NCBI RefSeq assembly: GCF_019297855.1
Contig: NZ_CP079194.1
Coordinates: 3,557,969 to 3,621,968 of the forward strand
Direction of reading: 5' to 3'
Length of the DNA: 64,000 bases
Origin: Gymnodinialimonas ceratoperidinii
GTDB taxonomy: Bacteria > Pseudomonadota > Alphaproteobacteria > Rhodobacterales > Rhodobacteraceae
In this document: in pieces, positions 9,252-18,373 of the stretch
Layout of the letters: each line of letters begins with the position of its first letter
Position numbering within the stretch: the stretch's first letter is position 1
Made by a program: the position numbers and the translations under genes
Notes under the pieces: model-generated
The model's database searches: none
The model's input: the letters and a program-made list of their open reading frames with translations, nothing else
What the model was told of the DNA's origin: nothing

Positions 9252-10589
9252 TTAACGGTGGCCTGTAGCGAGCTTACGCTCAAGATATTGCGAATAGCGG
9301 GACATGCTGAAGCAGCAGATGAAGAAGCATAGCCCGATGAAGATGAACAGCTCCCAGTAGATGCCGTTCCAGTCCGTGTCGGCGCGGATCGCGTTCGAGA
9401 AACCGATCGGGTCGAACAGGCCGATGAAGACCACCAGCGTGGTGTCCTTGAACAGGCCGATGAAAGACGAAACGATACCCGGGATCGAGATCTTCAGCGC
9501 TTGCGGCAGAATGATCAGCTGCATGGACTGCCAGTAATTCAGGCCGAGGCTGTCGGCACCTTCATACTGTCCCCGCGGCAGGGCCGCGAGACCGCCTCGG
9601 ATCACCTCGGCGATATAGGCCGAGGAGAAGAGCGTCACCATGATGATCACCCGGACCATGAGGTCGAAGTTGGAGCCGGGCGGCAGGAAATAGCCCAGAA
9701 GCAACTGCGCGGTGAACAGCCAGACAATCAGCGGCACGCCGCGGATGACCTCGATGAAGATCACCGAGAACTTGTTGATGATGAACAGGTCCGACTGCCG
9801 CCCCAGTGCCAGCACGATGCCAAGGGGCATCGACAGGATGATGCCGGAGGCACCGATCACGAAGGCAAGGAGGAAGCCGCCAAACTCACGCGATTGCACG
9901 GATTCGATCCCGATGGGCGCGACCGAATGGAACGCGTCGATCAGGGGGCCAACCAGCAGGACCCAGAACAGGATCGGCACGATGAAGGCCAGGATCGTGG
10001 CCGTCATTGCCCCGACGAAACGGGTGCCGAACTTGATGATCGCCCAACCGATGCCGAAGCCGGCCGCAACCAGGACCGGTGCCCAGATCGAGCCGCCCCA
10101 CAGCAGCCAGAAGCAGATGAAGGGCATGGCGGCGGTCAGGATCAGCATCTTGCGCGGCAGCTTGTCGTAAAGCACCGGCGCGATGCCTCCTAGGAACAGC
10201 AGGAACGCAAGGATCGGACGCCAGTAAAGCTCTGGCGGGTAGAAGCCGAACATCAACTGGTCCCAACGGTCCACCAGCACCGCCCAACAGGCAACACCGC
10301 CGCCATGGCCGTCCAGCGGGCCGTAGCGGGCTTCGCGGATCTCCCGGCACTCGCTGAGCGAGCCCGCGTCCCAGATGCCATAGACAACCCAGGGCAGGAT
10401 CGCGGCCAGCACCACGTAGATCACGTAGAGCGACAGGATCGTCATGATCGCGTTGGCGATGGACGAGAACAGGTTGTCTCGCACCCACCGGACCGGACCC
10501 GCAGCCGTGATCGGCGGGGCCTGCTCCGGCAGCATCTCGGTGCGGACATATGCGCTGTCGAGCGCGGTTTCTGAATGAAGCTCACTCAT
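9252..10589 (-). CDS. aapM: General L-amino acid ABC transporter, permease
   Basis: A 445-residue inner-membrane permease with several hydrophobic helices and the cytoplasmic EAA-type loop near [20 protein letters not shown] that docks on the ATPase. The long N-terminal half before the permease domain is typical of AapM/BztC and not of short His/Glu permeases. It has an AGGAG binding site and starts one base after the aapQ stop, so the two permeases should be made in equal amounts. Confidence 0.92.
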   Translation of the reverse strand: MSELHSETALDSAYVRTEMLPEQAPPITAAGPVRWVRDNLFSSIANAIMTILSLYVIYVVLAAILPWVVYGIWDAGSLSECREIREARYGPLDGHGGGVACWAVLVDRWDQLMFGFYPPELYWRPILAFLLFLGGIAPVLYDKLPRKMLILTAAMPFICFWLLWGGSIWAPVLVAAGFGIGWAIIKFGTRFVGAMTATILAFIVPILFWVLLVGPLIDAFHSVAPIGIESVQSREFGGFLLAFVIGASGIILSMPLGIVLALGRQSDLFIINKFSVIFIEVIRGVPLIVWLFTAQLLLGYFLPPGSNFDLMVRVIIMVTLFSSAYIAEVIRGGLAALPRGQYEGADSLGLNYWQSMQLIILPQALKISIPGIVSSFIGLFKDTTLVVFIGLFDPIGFSNAIRADTDWNGIYWELFIFIGLCFFICCFSMSRYSQYLERKLATGHR

Positions 10590-10590
10590 A

Positions 10591-11880
10591 TCAGCGCTCC
10601 TGCAATTTGACGGAGTTGTTGTAGACGTTCATCACCGCCGAGATCACCAGCGACGTGATGAGGTAGAAGCCGCCAAGCAGAAGCATCCCCTCCAACTCGC
10701 GTCCCGTCTGGTTGATGGTGATGCCGCCCAGGGTGGAGCGGACGTCCATGTAGCCGACGGCCAGCGCCAGCGACGAGTTCTTCGTCAGGTTGAGGTACTG
10801 CGAAATCAGTGGCGGAATGATCACCCGCAGAGCCTGCGGCAGGATCACGAGGTTCATCGTCCAGGATGGACGCATCCCAAGGGCCGCCGATGCTTCGGTT
10901 TGCCCCTTGCTGACGCTGAGGATACCGGCCCGCACGATTTCGGCGATGAAGGCACCGGTATAGAGCGACAGGGCGAACCACAGGGCGATCAGCGCGTTGC
11001 GAAGATGCACGCCGCCCGAGAAGTTGAAGCCGGTCAGCTCGGGGTAATCCAAGGTGGCGCCCAAGACGATCAGGACGATCGCCACCGGGATCACGATGGC
11101 TCCGGCGCGCATCCAGAACAGTCCCGGAGGCCTGACGCCGGTCCGCTCCTGCTTTGCCGCGCCCCAACGCCCGATGAAGATGGATGCCGCGATGCCCAGG
11201 GCCAGAACGACCAGGATGAGCGTCCAGTCGGCACCGGAAACACTCGGCACGATCGCCGCTTCGACACCGTCGGCGGCCTCGGACATCTCGTTGCCGCCCA
11301 GGGAGCGGGTGAAGACGAGGTTCGGAATATAGACACCGCGGTTGGTGACCGCGACGCTGTCGCCGAGGATCATCGAGGCTTCGGGTTCGTCCCCGCGGAA
11401 GTCACGCGGTTGCGGCATGCCCTCGGTCATGATGGCAAAGATCACGATGATCCAGAGCAGCAGGGGAATGTTGCGGAAGCCTTCGACGTAAACGGTCATC
11501 AGGCGGCCGACGATCCAGTTGTTGGACAGACGCAACACGCCGGCAATGACACCCAGAATGGTCGCCGTCACGCAGCCCAGAAAGGCCACCAGCAGCGTGT
11601 TCAGGATACCGACAACCGCGGCGCGGCCATGGGTGGAATCGTTGGAATACTCGATCAGGCGTTGGTTGATGTCATACCCGGCGCGGTTGCCGAGGAAGCT
11701 GAAATCAAAATCCTTGCCCAAGGCAGAGAGGTTCTGGATCGCGTTCGACACCAGCTCCCACAGACCCAACATGATGAGGATGAACACGATGACCTGGATG
11801 GTCAGTGATCGATAGCGGGTATCGTAAATCAACTGGCTGAGTCGGAACGACTCTGCAGGCGGGTCGGAAAGCGTCGCCAT
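10591..11880 (-). CDS. aapQ: General L-amino acid ABC transporter, permease
   Basis: A 429-residue permease partner of AapM. It has an EAA-type loop (IAEIVRAGILSVSKGQTEAS), multiple membrane helices and a large insert before the C-terminal permease domain, typical of AapQ/BztB. The start follows AGGGG. It is separated from aapJ by 148 bases containing a strong hairpin, which fits higher expression of the binding protein. Confidence 0.92.
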   Translation of the reverse strand: MATLSDPPAESFRLSQLIYDTRYRSLTIQVIVFILIMLGLWELVSNAIQNLSALGKDFDFSFLGNRAGYDINQRLIEYSNDSTHGRAAVVGILNTLLVAFLGCVTATILGVIAGVLRLSNNWIVGRLMTVYVEGFRNIPLLLWIIVIFAIMTEGMPQPRDFRGDEPEASMILGDSVAVTNRGVYIPNLVFTRSLGGNEMSEAADGVEAAIVPSVSGADWTLILVVLALGIAASIFIGRWGAAKQERTGVRPPGLFWMRAGAIVIPVAIVLIVLGATLDYPELTGFNFSGGVHLRNALIALWFALSLYTGAFIAEIVRAGILSVSKGQTEASAALGMRPSWTMNLVILPQALRVIIPPLISQYLNLTKNSSLALAVGYMDVRSTLGGITINQTGRELEGMLLLGGFYLITSLVISAVMNVYNNSVKLQER

Positions 11881-11989
11881 AATATGCCCCTGTTAGAAGG
11901 TTCCGCGCTGGTGTCCTTTGAGGCGGCCCAATTTTTTCGGGTCCTGCCGGTTTTTCTTTTGGAACAGCACGGTGGTGGTAGATGTGAAA

Positions 11990-12015
11990 GGGGCGCGAAC
12001 TTTCGTTCGCGCCCC
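11990..12015 (-). promoter_or_regulatory. Intercistronic hairpin between aapJ and aapQ
   Basis: A perfect 11-bp stem GGGGCGCGAAC / GTTCGCGCCCC with a GAAA loop lies just past the aapJ stop. It has only a weak T stretch (TTTCAC). Such elements in binding-protein operons usually stabilise the 5' message or partly terminate, giving excess binding protein. Confidence 0.75.
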
Positions 12016-12028
12016 CCAAGGTCCGGAT

Positions 12029-13060
12029 TTAGCGGAAGGGCGGTGCGTAGAGCAGGCCGCCATCGGTCCACTGAGCGTTCAGGCCACGGGCCAGACCGAT
12101 CGGGGTGGACTCGCCGATGTTGCCATCGAACACTTCGCCGTAGTTACCAACAGCCGCGATCGCGCGGGCTGCCCAATCGGCGTCGAGGCCGAGCATTGCG
12201 CCCAGTTCACCCTCGGTGCCCAGAAGGCGGCGGATCTCGGGGTTCTCGGTGGTGTTGCCGATCTCGCCGACGTTGGCGGAAGTCACGCCGAGCTCTTCAG
12301 CAGCGACCAGCGCGTTCAGGGTCCAGCGCACGATGTCGCCGAACTCGTTGTCACCGTGACGGACCAGCGGGCCGAGCGGCTCTTTCGAGATGATCTCGGG
12401 CAGCAGGACGTGTGCCGAGGGATCTTCGAAGGTGGCACGCGTTGCGGCCAGACCGGAAGCGTCCGTGGTGTAAACGTCGCAGGCACCGGCGAGGTACTGC
12501 TGCTGTGCTTCTGCGTTGGTCTCGATCGGCACGGGCTCGTAGCTCATGTTGTTCGAGGAGAAGTAGTCAGCAAGGTTAAGCTCGGTCGTGGTGCCGGTCT
12601 GGATGCAGACCGTTGCGCCGTCCAGCTCGAGAGCGGAGGAAACGCCGAGTTCACGGGGAACCATGAAGCCCTGACCGTCGTAGTAGTTCACGCCGGCAAA
12701 TTCGAACGCGAGGTCGACATCGCGCGAGAAGGTCCAGGTGGTGTTACGCGCGAGCATGTCGATCTCGCTCGAGGACAGCGCGGTGAAGCGCGTCTGGCCG
12801 GTCGTCGGCACGAATTCGACGGCGCTCGGGTCGTCCAGGATGGCGGCGGCGACTGCGCGGCAGACCGCAACGTCAAAGCCCTGCCATTCGCCGTTGGCGT
12901 CGGGAGCGGAGAAGCCCGTCAGGCCGGTGGAGACGCCGCAGTTCAGCGTGCCGCGCTCTTGGATCTGGGCGAGCGTACCGGACGAATGGGCATCAGCGGC
13001 CGCGAAACCGGCCGCAGTACCTGCGACGGCCAGCGTGCCGAGAAATACGGATTTTTTCAT
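12029..13060 (-). CDS. aapJ: General L-amino acid-binding periplasmic protein
   Basis: A 343-residue solute-binding protein with a signal peptide (MKKSVFLGTLAVAGTAAGFA, cleavage likely after ADA near 25). The family-3 binding-protein pattern follows, with GTLNCGVSTGLTGFS at the mature N-terminus and a ligand-domain AVCRAVAAAIL stretch. In the homologous Aap/Bzt systems it binds a wide range of L-amino acids, including Glu, Gln, Asp and Asn. First gene of its operon, with a GGAAGAGG binding site. Confidence 0.94.
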   Translation of the reverse strand: MKKSVFLGTLAVAGTAAGFAAADAHSSGTLAQIQERGTLNCGVSTGLTGFSAPDANGEWQGFDVAVCRAVAAAILDDPSAVEFVPTTGQTRFTALSSSEIDMLARNTTWTFSRDVDLAFEFAGVNYYDGQGFMVPRELGVSSALELDGATVCIQTGTTTELNLADYFSSNNMSYEPVPIETNAEAQQQYLAGACDVYTTDASGLAATRATFEDPSAHVLLPEIISKEPLGPLVRHGDNEFGDIVRWTLNALVAAEELGVTSANVGEIGNTTENPEIRRLLGTEGELGAMLGLDADWAARAIAAVGNYGEVFDGNIGESTPIGLARGLNAQWTDGGLLYAPPFR

Positions 13061-13119
13061 GTTTACCTCTTCCTGTGGAACCGCCCGTCGGGATCATCTT
13101 TGCGTGTCCCGCCGAGCAT

Positions 13120-13131
13120 TGGCATATGCCA
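13120..13131. promoter_or_regulatory. 12-bp palindrome upstream of aapJ
   Basis: TGGCATATGCCA is a perfect palindrome 60 bases upstream of the aapJ start, next to an imperfect inverted repeat CGAAGG-N9-CCTTCG at 13132-13152. It could be an operator; no regulator can be named. Confidence 0.4.
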
Positions 13132-13295
13132 CGAAGGCCTGTTGAACCTTCGCATGTGACAAAATGGGCAAATCCAAGGCGCGAGGTCAAGGGTAGTGAC
13201 AGGGTAAAGCTCGCGGAAACGGAGTGTTTGCAGCTTGCCCCTACGGCAATCAGGGGAGGAATAGGCAACGCAGGCGAGCCTAAGGGGTGATTTGG

Positions 13296-14009
13296 TTAAC
13301 CACCCTGACTGGCTTCCCAGAAACGCTCGGCATGCAACAATTGCGCCTCTTTCAGCGCTGCGGCCTCTTCCGCCTCTTCATCAGCGCCCCATTGCTCGAT
13401 CTGCCAGCTCTCATCGATTCGGCTCAAACGCCAAGCTTCCTTGGCGGAAATACGGCGGCGGGCCACGGCGAGCCCCAGTACCAGCGAACCGGTGAGGGTC
13501 ACGAGATCGTGTAGCGCGGTCATCTCGAACGGCCCCACCGCACGGGTCGCATGGGCGAGCTTTTCGATGGCCTCGGCGGGCTGGCTCACCCACATGACGC
13601 CGGTGCGCGGCTCGAGCCGGGCCTCGAAGGTCTCATCCGCCCAGTCGAGCATCGGATCCCAAGCGGCTGCCTGACGCTGCACCAGCTCCGCCGGCCCCTC
13701 GGCGCGGTAGCACAGAAGATCCGTCTCGGCGTAACCGATCAGCATATCGGCCACGTCGTCGAACTGCGGCACGACCCGCTCGATCGCGGAGTTGGCAGAG
13801 CGGGTGACGGGCATCGACAGCGGGTCGATCACGCCTTCCTGCGCGTCCCATTCCGCGGCGACAGCCTCGGCCATCGCGCGCGTCGGCATCACGAGGGGCA
13901 GCTTGCCCGGCGTGCTGACACCGCGCCCGTCCAAGAGGACGCGGAAACCGCCGTCTGCCTCCTCGACGGTGGCCTCTTTCCAGAACCGTTTCGCTTTCCA
14001 CTCGGTCAT
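13296..14009 (-). CDS. ATP12 family chaperone protein
   Basis: A 237-residue protein of the ATP12 family, which helps assemble the F1 ATPase alpha subunit in mitochondria and is common in alphaproteobacteria. The start (MTEWKAKRFWKEA) forms an ATGA overlap with the phosphatase stop. Family landmarks are the LLDGRGVSTPGK N-terminal strand-turn, the AAEWDAQEGVIDP motif and the Trp-rich C-terminal helices. No atp genes are nearby. Last gene of a four-gene coupled group. Confidence 0.9.
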   Translation of the reverse strand: MTEWKAKRFWKEATVEEADGGFRVLLDGRGVSTPGKLPLVMPTRAMAEAVAAEWDAQEGVIDPLSMPVTRSANSAIERVVPQFDDVADMLIGYAETDLLCYRAEGPAELVQRQAAAWDPMLDWADETFEARLEPRTGVMWVSQPAEAIEKLAHATRAVGPFEMTALHDLVTLTGSLVLGLAVARRRISAKEAWRLSRIDESWQIEQWGADEEAEEAAALKEAQLLHAERFWEASQGG

Positions 14010-14677
14010 GCGACCTCCCACATCGTCTCGAGCGCGGCGGGCATCTCGGGGAAGGCGCGCAGGATCTGCACGGCACCTGCCCGCGTCAGCATCTCGTCCG
14101 CATGGTAACCCCAACCGACGCCCAAGCCGCGCACCCCGGCGCCGCGCGCCATTTCCATGTCGTAACTCGTATCGCCCACCATCACCGCGTCGGCCGCTGC
14201 GACACCAGTCTCGGCCAGGCAGGTCTCGACCATGGAGGGATGCGGCTTGGAGGGGTGGTGATCGGCGACCTGCAGCGTCTGGAACGTCTTCTCCCAACCG
14301 TGCATTTCGATCAGGTGATCCAACCCGCGCCGCGACTTGCCGGTGGCCACACCCAACAGCAGATCGTCACGGGTCGCCAACTCCGCCAGCACCTCGGCGG
14401 CACCGGGATAGAGCGGCGACTGCGCGCGGCCGGTGGCCCGCAGGTCGACGAAAGTATCCTTGTAGGCCTGGGTTAGGCTGTCGCGCTTGTCGACATGGTC
14501 GGGCACCAGCTTCACGAAAGCCTCGGGCAGCGACAGGCCGACGATCGACAGGATCGCCTCGCGCGTCGGTGTGGGCAGGCCATGGGCGCCGAAGGCGCCT
14601 TCCATCGAGGCCACGATGTGGCCCTGGCTGTCGACGAGCGTGCCGTCGACGTCAAAGATCACCAGTCGCAGGGTCAA
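14006..14677 (-). CDS. HAD-IA hydrolase, phosphoglycolate phosphatase-like
   Basis: A 223-residue haloacid dehalogenase-type phosphatase. Motif I is VIFDVDGTLVDS (nucleophile Asp near residue 9), motif II is the VATGKSRRG region, and motif IV is VMVGDTSYDMEMARGAG. The helical cap insert after motif I fits subclass IA. The start overlaps the pseudouridine synthase stop and the stop overlaps the ATP12 start. The substrate is not identifiable beyond a phosphoglycolate-like guess. Confidence 0.85.
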   Translation of the reverse strand: MTLRLVIFDVDGTLVDSQGHIVASMEGAFGAHGLPTPTREAILSIVGLSLPEAFVKLVPDHVDKRDSLTQAYKDTFVDLRATGRAQSPLYPGAAEVLAELATRDDLLLGVATGKSRRGLDHLIEMHGWEKTFQTLQVADHHPSKPHPSMVETCLAETGVAAADAVMVGDTSYDMEMARGAGVRGLGVGWGYHADEMLTRAGAVQILRAFPEMPAALETMWEVA

Positions 14678-15738
14678 AACGCATCATCCTCGAAAGGGTC
14701 GGCAGGAACATCGCGCGGATCCCAGCCGAGGGTCTCCCACGTCTTGCTCATGTGCTCTGGCAGTGGCGCCACGAGATTGATCTGTGCGCCGGTCTCGGGG
14801 TGGCGGAAGTTGAGCGAGCGGGCGTGCAGATGCAGTTTGCGGCTGATCTCTCCGCCCAGTTGCGCGCCCCAGCCGTCACCGAGGTTCTCCTGCCCCGAGC
14901 CGCCGTATTTGCCATCGCCAATGATCGGGTGCCCGATCTCGGCCATATGGGCGCGGAGCTGGTGGGTGCGCCCGGTGATCGGCACCAGCGCGCACCAGCT
15001 GACCCGGCCGGCGAGGTTGGACATGACGGCGTAATCCGTCTCGGCGCGCTTGGCGCCCTCGGTCTCGGCGATCTCGTGCATCGGCACGGCGCGCATCTTC
15101 TCGTTCTCGCCGCCGCGCCCGTGGCCCGGGGCCTTCACGAGGCCCAACTTGATCGTGCCCATGCGAGGCAGCGGCGAGCCCGCCACGGCAGCCCAGTAGA
15201 TCTTGCGGGTGGAGCGCAGGCGGAAGGCATCGGTGAGCGCCTTGGCCCCCATCCGCGTGCGCGCCAGAAGCAACACGCCCGAGGTGTCCTTGTCGAGGCG
15301 GTGGACCAGACGCGGCTTGTCATCGAACCCAAATTTCAGCGCCTCGGCCAGTCCGTCCACGTGACGCGTCTGGCCGGTGCCGCCTTGCGTGGGCAGGCCG
15401 GCGGGCTTGTTGATCGCGATGATGTGGTCGTCGCGGTAGATCACCGCGCGGCGGATCATCTCGGCGTCGGCATCGCTCACGCGGCTTTGCCGGTTCACCC
15501 AGGTCGCGGGGTCAGCCTTGGGGTCGGCTGCATCGGGCAGCGGCGGGATCCGCACCATCTGCCCCACTTCGAGCCGCGTGTTGGATTTCACCCGGCCGCC
15601 ATCGACGCGGATCTCGCCCTTGCGGCACATCTTCTCGATCCGGCCCTGCGGCACATGGGGGAAGATCCGGCGGAACCAACGGTCGAGCCGTTGATCGCCG
15701 TCGTCCGGCCCCACTTCCAGCGTCTGAACACCACTCAT
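14674..15738 (-). CDS. RluC/RluD-family 23S rRNA pseudouridine synthase
   Basis: A 354-residue enzyme that isomerises uridine in RNA. It has an N-terminal S4 RNA-binding domain (about 15-75) and a catalytic domain with HRLDKDTSGV, whose Asp is the catalytic residue. The ITGRTHQLRAHMAEIGHPI stretch is typical of the RluA superfamily. The start MSGVQTLEVGPDDG makes an ATGA overlap with crcB. RluC is the closer guess by length; RluD is possible. Confidence 0.88.
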   Translation of the reverse strand: MSGVQTLEVGPDDGDQRLDRWFRRIFPHVPQGRIEKMCRKGEIRVDGGRVKSNTRLEVGQMVRIPPLPDAADPKADPATWVNRQSRVSDADAEMIRRAVIYRDDHIIAINKPAGLPTQGGTGQTRHVDGLAEALKFGFDDKPRLVHRLDKDTSGVLLLARTRMGAKALTDAFRLRSTRKIYWAAVAGSPLPRMGTIKLGLVKAPGHGRGGENEKMRAVPMHEIAETEGAKRAETDYAVMSNLAGRVSWCALVPITGRTHQLRAHMAEIGHPIIGDGKYGGSGQENLGDGWGAQLGGEISRKLHLHARSLNFRHPETGAQINLVAPLPEHMSKTWETLGWDPRDVPADPFEDDAF

Positions 15739-16112
15739 GCGAATACCCCGCGCGCGAGCCAGAGGCCCGCCATCAAACCAATTATCGACAGTCCGACCGA
15801 AAGCGCCACGTAAAGCGCCGCCTGCCCGATGTCGCCGCGCTCGTAGAGCGTCACCGTCTCCAGCGAGAAGGCCGAGAACGTCGTGAAACCGCCAAGAAAC
15901 CCGGTCATGACCAGCGGCGAAAGATGGGTGAGACCCCGGTGCGCCGCGATGACCACGAAAAGGCCCATCAGGAACGATCCCACCACGTTCACCGTCAGGA
16001 TCGGCAGAGGAAAGGCGCTCGCGCCGAAGACGCGGAGCATCCCGACACCGGTCAGGTATCGCAGCACGGACCCGAGGGCACCGCCGAGGGCAACTTGAAG
16101 CACAGCAATCAT
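15735..16112 (-). CDS. crcB: Fluoride efflux channel CrcB/Fluc
   Basis: A 125-residue small membrane protein with four hydrophobic helices, started at MIAVLQVALGGALGS, which matches the family N-terminus; an upstream start would add 12 basic residues. The GGFTTFSAFSLE motif lining the fluoride pore is present, as is the NVVGSFLMG helix. These channels export fluoride as dual-topology dimers. The gap to rarA upstream is 54 bases, so one transcript is likely. I did not see a convincing fluoride riboswitch in that gap. Confidence 0.93.
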   Translation of the reverse strand: MIAVLQVALGGALGSVLRYLTGVGMLRVFGASAFPLPILTVNVVGSFLMGLFVVIAAHRGLTHLSPLVMTGFLGGFTTFSAFSLETVTLYERGDIGQAALYVALSVGLSIIGLMAGLWLARGVFA

Positions 16113-16166
16113 AGCGCGCGGAGTGCGCTTGTGGGCCGGGATTGTCAACGTTTGCGCCGATTTGTC

Positions 16167-17489
16167 TTAACGGCGGCGCTTCTCGCGCAGGTTCTCGAAC
16201 CATTCGACGCGCTTGCGCAAATCACGCTCGAAGCCGCGCTCCTTCGGCTCGTAGAACTTGGGGCGCGACATGGTCTCGGGGAAGTAGTTGGCGCCCGAGA
16301 AGCCGTCCTCGCTGTCGTGATCGTATTCGTAGCCCTTGCCGTAGCCCTGCTCCTTCATCATCGCCGTCGGCGCGTTCAGGATGTTCTTGGGCGGCATCGC
16401 CGAGCCGGTGGATTTCGCGCTGGCGCGTGCGGCCTTGTAGGCCACGTAGGCGGCGTTGGATTTGGGTGCGAGGGCGAGGTAGACGACCGCCTGGCTGAGC
16501 GCCAACTCCCCCTCGGGAGAACCGAGCCTCTCGTAGGTTTCCCAAGCGTCAAGGCAGACGCGGTGGGCCTGCGGATCGGCTAGCGCGATGTCCTCCACCG
16601 CCATGCGGGTCAGGCGGCGGGCGAGGTAGCGGGGATCCTCGCCGCCCTCGAGCATCCGGGCGAACCAGTAGAGCGCGGCGTCGGGATCGGAGCCGCGCAC
16701 CGATTTGTGCAGCGCCGAGATCAGGTTGTAATGGGCGTCGCCCGACTTGTCGTATTGCGCCGCGCGCCGTTGCAGGCGCTGGCCGAGGGCTTTCGTGTCG
16801 AGCGGCTCGGTCTTCCAGGCAGAGACCTGCTCCACCAGGTTCAGCATCGCCCGCCCGTCGCCATCGGCCATCTCCCGCAGGGAGACGCGCGCGTCGGGCA
16901 GGAGCGGCAGGGGGCGGCCGAGCTCCGCCTCGGCCCGCTGCAGGAGCGCCTCGAGGTCATCGTCCGAGAGCCGCTCCAGCACCATGACCTGCGAGCGGCT
17001 CATCACGGCGGCGTTGAGTTCAAACGAGGGATTCTCGGTGGTGGCGCCGACGAGGAGGATCGTGCCGTCCTCCATATGCGGCAGGAAGCCGTCCTGCTGC
17101 GCCTTGTTGAAGCGGTGGATCTCGTCGACGAAGAGCAGCGTGCCCTGGCCGTTGGCGTGACGGATCTTCGCCGCCTCGAAGACCTTCCGCAGGTCCGGCA
17201 TGCCGGTGAAAATGGCGGAGATCTGGACGAAGTGCAGCGCCGTCTCGCGGGCCAGAAGCCGCGCGATCGTGGTCTTGCCGACACCCGGCGGCCCCCAGAA
17301 GATCAGCGACGAGAGCGCGCCGCTGTCGAGCATCACCCGCAGTGAGCCCTCGGGGCCGAGCAGGTGCTGCTGTCCGATCACCTCGTCCAGCGAGGCCGGC
17401 CGCAACCGGTCGGCCAGCGGACGCGGCCCCCGGTGTGCTGTGGCAGTGGAATCGGCAGCTTTCGCGCCCGTATCGAAGAGATCGGCCAT
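16167..17489 (-). CDS. rarA: Replication-associated recombination protein A
   Basis: A 440-residue AAA+ ATPase (RarA/MgsA) that acts at stalled replication forks. Walker A GPPGVGKTT is at 66-74, Walker B is LLFVDEIHRFNK, and the sensor-1 region is GATTENPSFE. The C-terminal tetramerisation region contains the typical ALYWFARMLEGGEDPRYLAR segment. First gene of the probable rarA-crcB-rlu-HAD-ATP12 unit. Confidence 0.94.
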   Translation of the reverse strand: MADLFDTGAKAADSTATAHRGPRPLADRLRPASLDEVIGQQHLLGPEGSLRVMLDSGALSSLIFWGPPGVGKTTIARLLARETALHFVQISAIFTGMPDLRKVFEAAKIRHANGQGTLLFVDEIHRFNKAQQDGFLPHMEDGTILLVGATTENPSFELNAAVMSRSQVMVLERLSDDDLEALLQRAEAELGRPLPLLPDARVSLREMADGDGRAMLNLVEQVSAWKTEPLDTKALGQRLQRRAAQYDKSGDAHYNLISALHKSVRGSDPDAALYWFARMLEGGEDPRYLARRLTRMAVEDIALADPQAHRVCLDAWETYERLGSPEGELALSQAVVYLALAPKSNAAYVAYKAARASAKSTGSAMPPKNILNAPTAMMKEQGYGKGYEYDHDSEDGFSGANYFPETMSRPKFYEPKERGFERDLRKRVEWFENLREKRRR

Positions 17490-17601
17490 GGGGTGAACCT
17501 ATGCGTCCTTGGTAAAGAGAACAACGCAGGAGGCGCGCCCCCGGATCCGGGAGCACGACGATTTGTGGCGGGAGGTTGCGCCCGGCAGAGCCGGTCGCCC
17601 T

Positions 17602-17661
17602 CGCGGGGGATGTCATCCCCCGGACCCCCTGAGAGTTGTATGGCCAAGATGAAGGGGAGCG
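17602..17661 (+). repeat. Extragenic repeat, copy C
   Basis: The plus strand carries GGGGGATGTCATCCCCC, then GGACCCCCTGAGAGTTGTAT and GGCCAAGATGAAGGGGAGCG. It sits in the 217-base gap between rarA and the end of luxI, with the core antisense to luxI. It shows the hairpin-plus-core layout most completely. Confidence 0.75.
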
Positions 17662-17706
17662 GGCGCGCATCGGGGGCGACCGCTCCGTCGATTGGCTGTA
17701 TCAGTG

Positions 17707-18294
17707 TCAGTGCATCTTCGAGGCCATCGTCACGAAGTAGCAGCGGTGCGCGACGCCGCCGATCTTCATCACCGGGCCGCCCGGTTCCATGTCGATGCCA
17801 AGGCGGCGGCCGAGACGGGGGATGCCGATGGGCAGGAGGCCGAGAAGGGTGGTGGCCCCCAACTCGCGGGCGGAACGGACCATGTGGCCCATCAGGGACA
17901 TCTGCACTTCCCGGCGGATTTCCGTCTCGACCCCTTCGGCCACGAAGAGACGGTTTGCATCCCAGATATGGGGTGCGATGGGGGCGTCGTCATCCAGCAG
18001 GTTCGCCGGGATCGCATCGAGCAGACCGCGCTGCGCGTCGCGCACCATGTAGCTGTAGATGCCGCAAGACGCCGTCGTGGGGGTCAGGCGCACGCCGGCC
18101 AGCACGCGGCCGCCGTCATGGACACAGACCCAACGGCTCTGGGCCGTGTCGTATTGATCGAATTCCATGTTGCCCTCTGAAGGGATTTCCCAGCCCATCT
18201 CTTCGATGAAGGTGCGGTGGCGCGCCTTGAGCATGTTGGAGAAAAGCGGGCCGTGGGTGTGGAAGTTCTCGAAAGAGAGGGTCGTCATTTGCAT
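17707..18294 (-). CDS. Acyl-homoserine-lactone synthase, LuxI family
   Basis: A 195-residue autoinducer synthase joining an acyl chain from acyl-ACP to S-adenosylmethionine. The invariant residues are in place: Arg25, Phe29, Trp35, Glu44, Asp46 and Asp49 in the N-terminal half, GVRLTPT near 68-74, and WDANRLFVAE for the later W-E-x-x-R-F block, with Asp replacing Glu. The start follows AGGAG. It lies 79 bases after luxR in the same direction. Acyl chain length cannot be read from sequence. Confidence 0.92.
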   Translation of the reverse strand: MQMTTLSFENFHTHGPLFSNMLKARHRTFIEEMGWEIPSEGNMEFDQYDTAQSRWVCVHDGGRVLAGVRLTPTTASCGIYSYMVRDAQRGLLDAIPANLLDDDAPIAPHIWDANRLFVAEGVETEIRREVQMSLMGHMVRSARELGATTLLGLLPIGIPRLGRRLGIDMEPGGPVMKIGGVAHRCYFVTMASKMH

Positions 18295-18373
18295 AAAGGG
18301 CTCCTGTAAGGTGAGTCGTTAACGTGGACACACCGCCAAGAAGGCCGTCATGCGGGCGCTGCGGCCCTTCCCC

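Noticed and set aside
13110-13131. A sigma-54 promoter (TGGCAT...TGCT) before aapJ
   Set aside because: The GG-to-GC spacing is 11 instead of the strict 10 bases, and the second element is poor.
18295-18373. A lux-type box in the luxR-luxI gap
   Set aside because: Only an 8-bp CGTTAACG palindrome is present; too short to call an operator.
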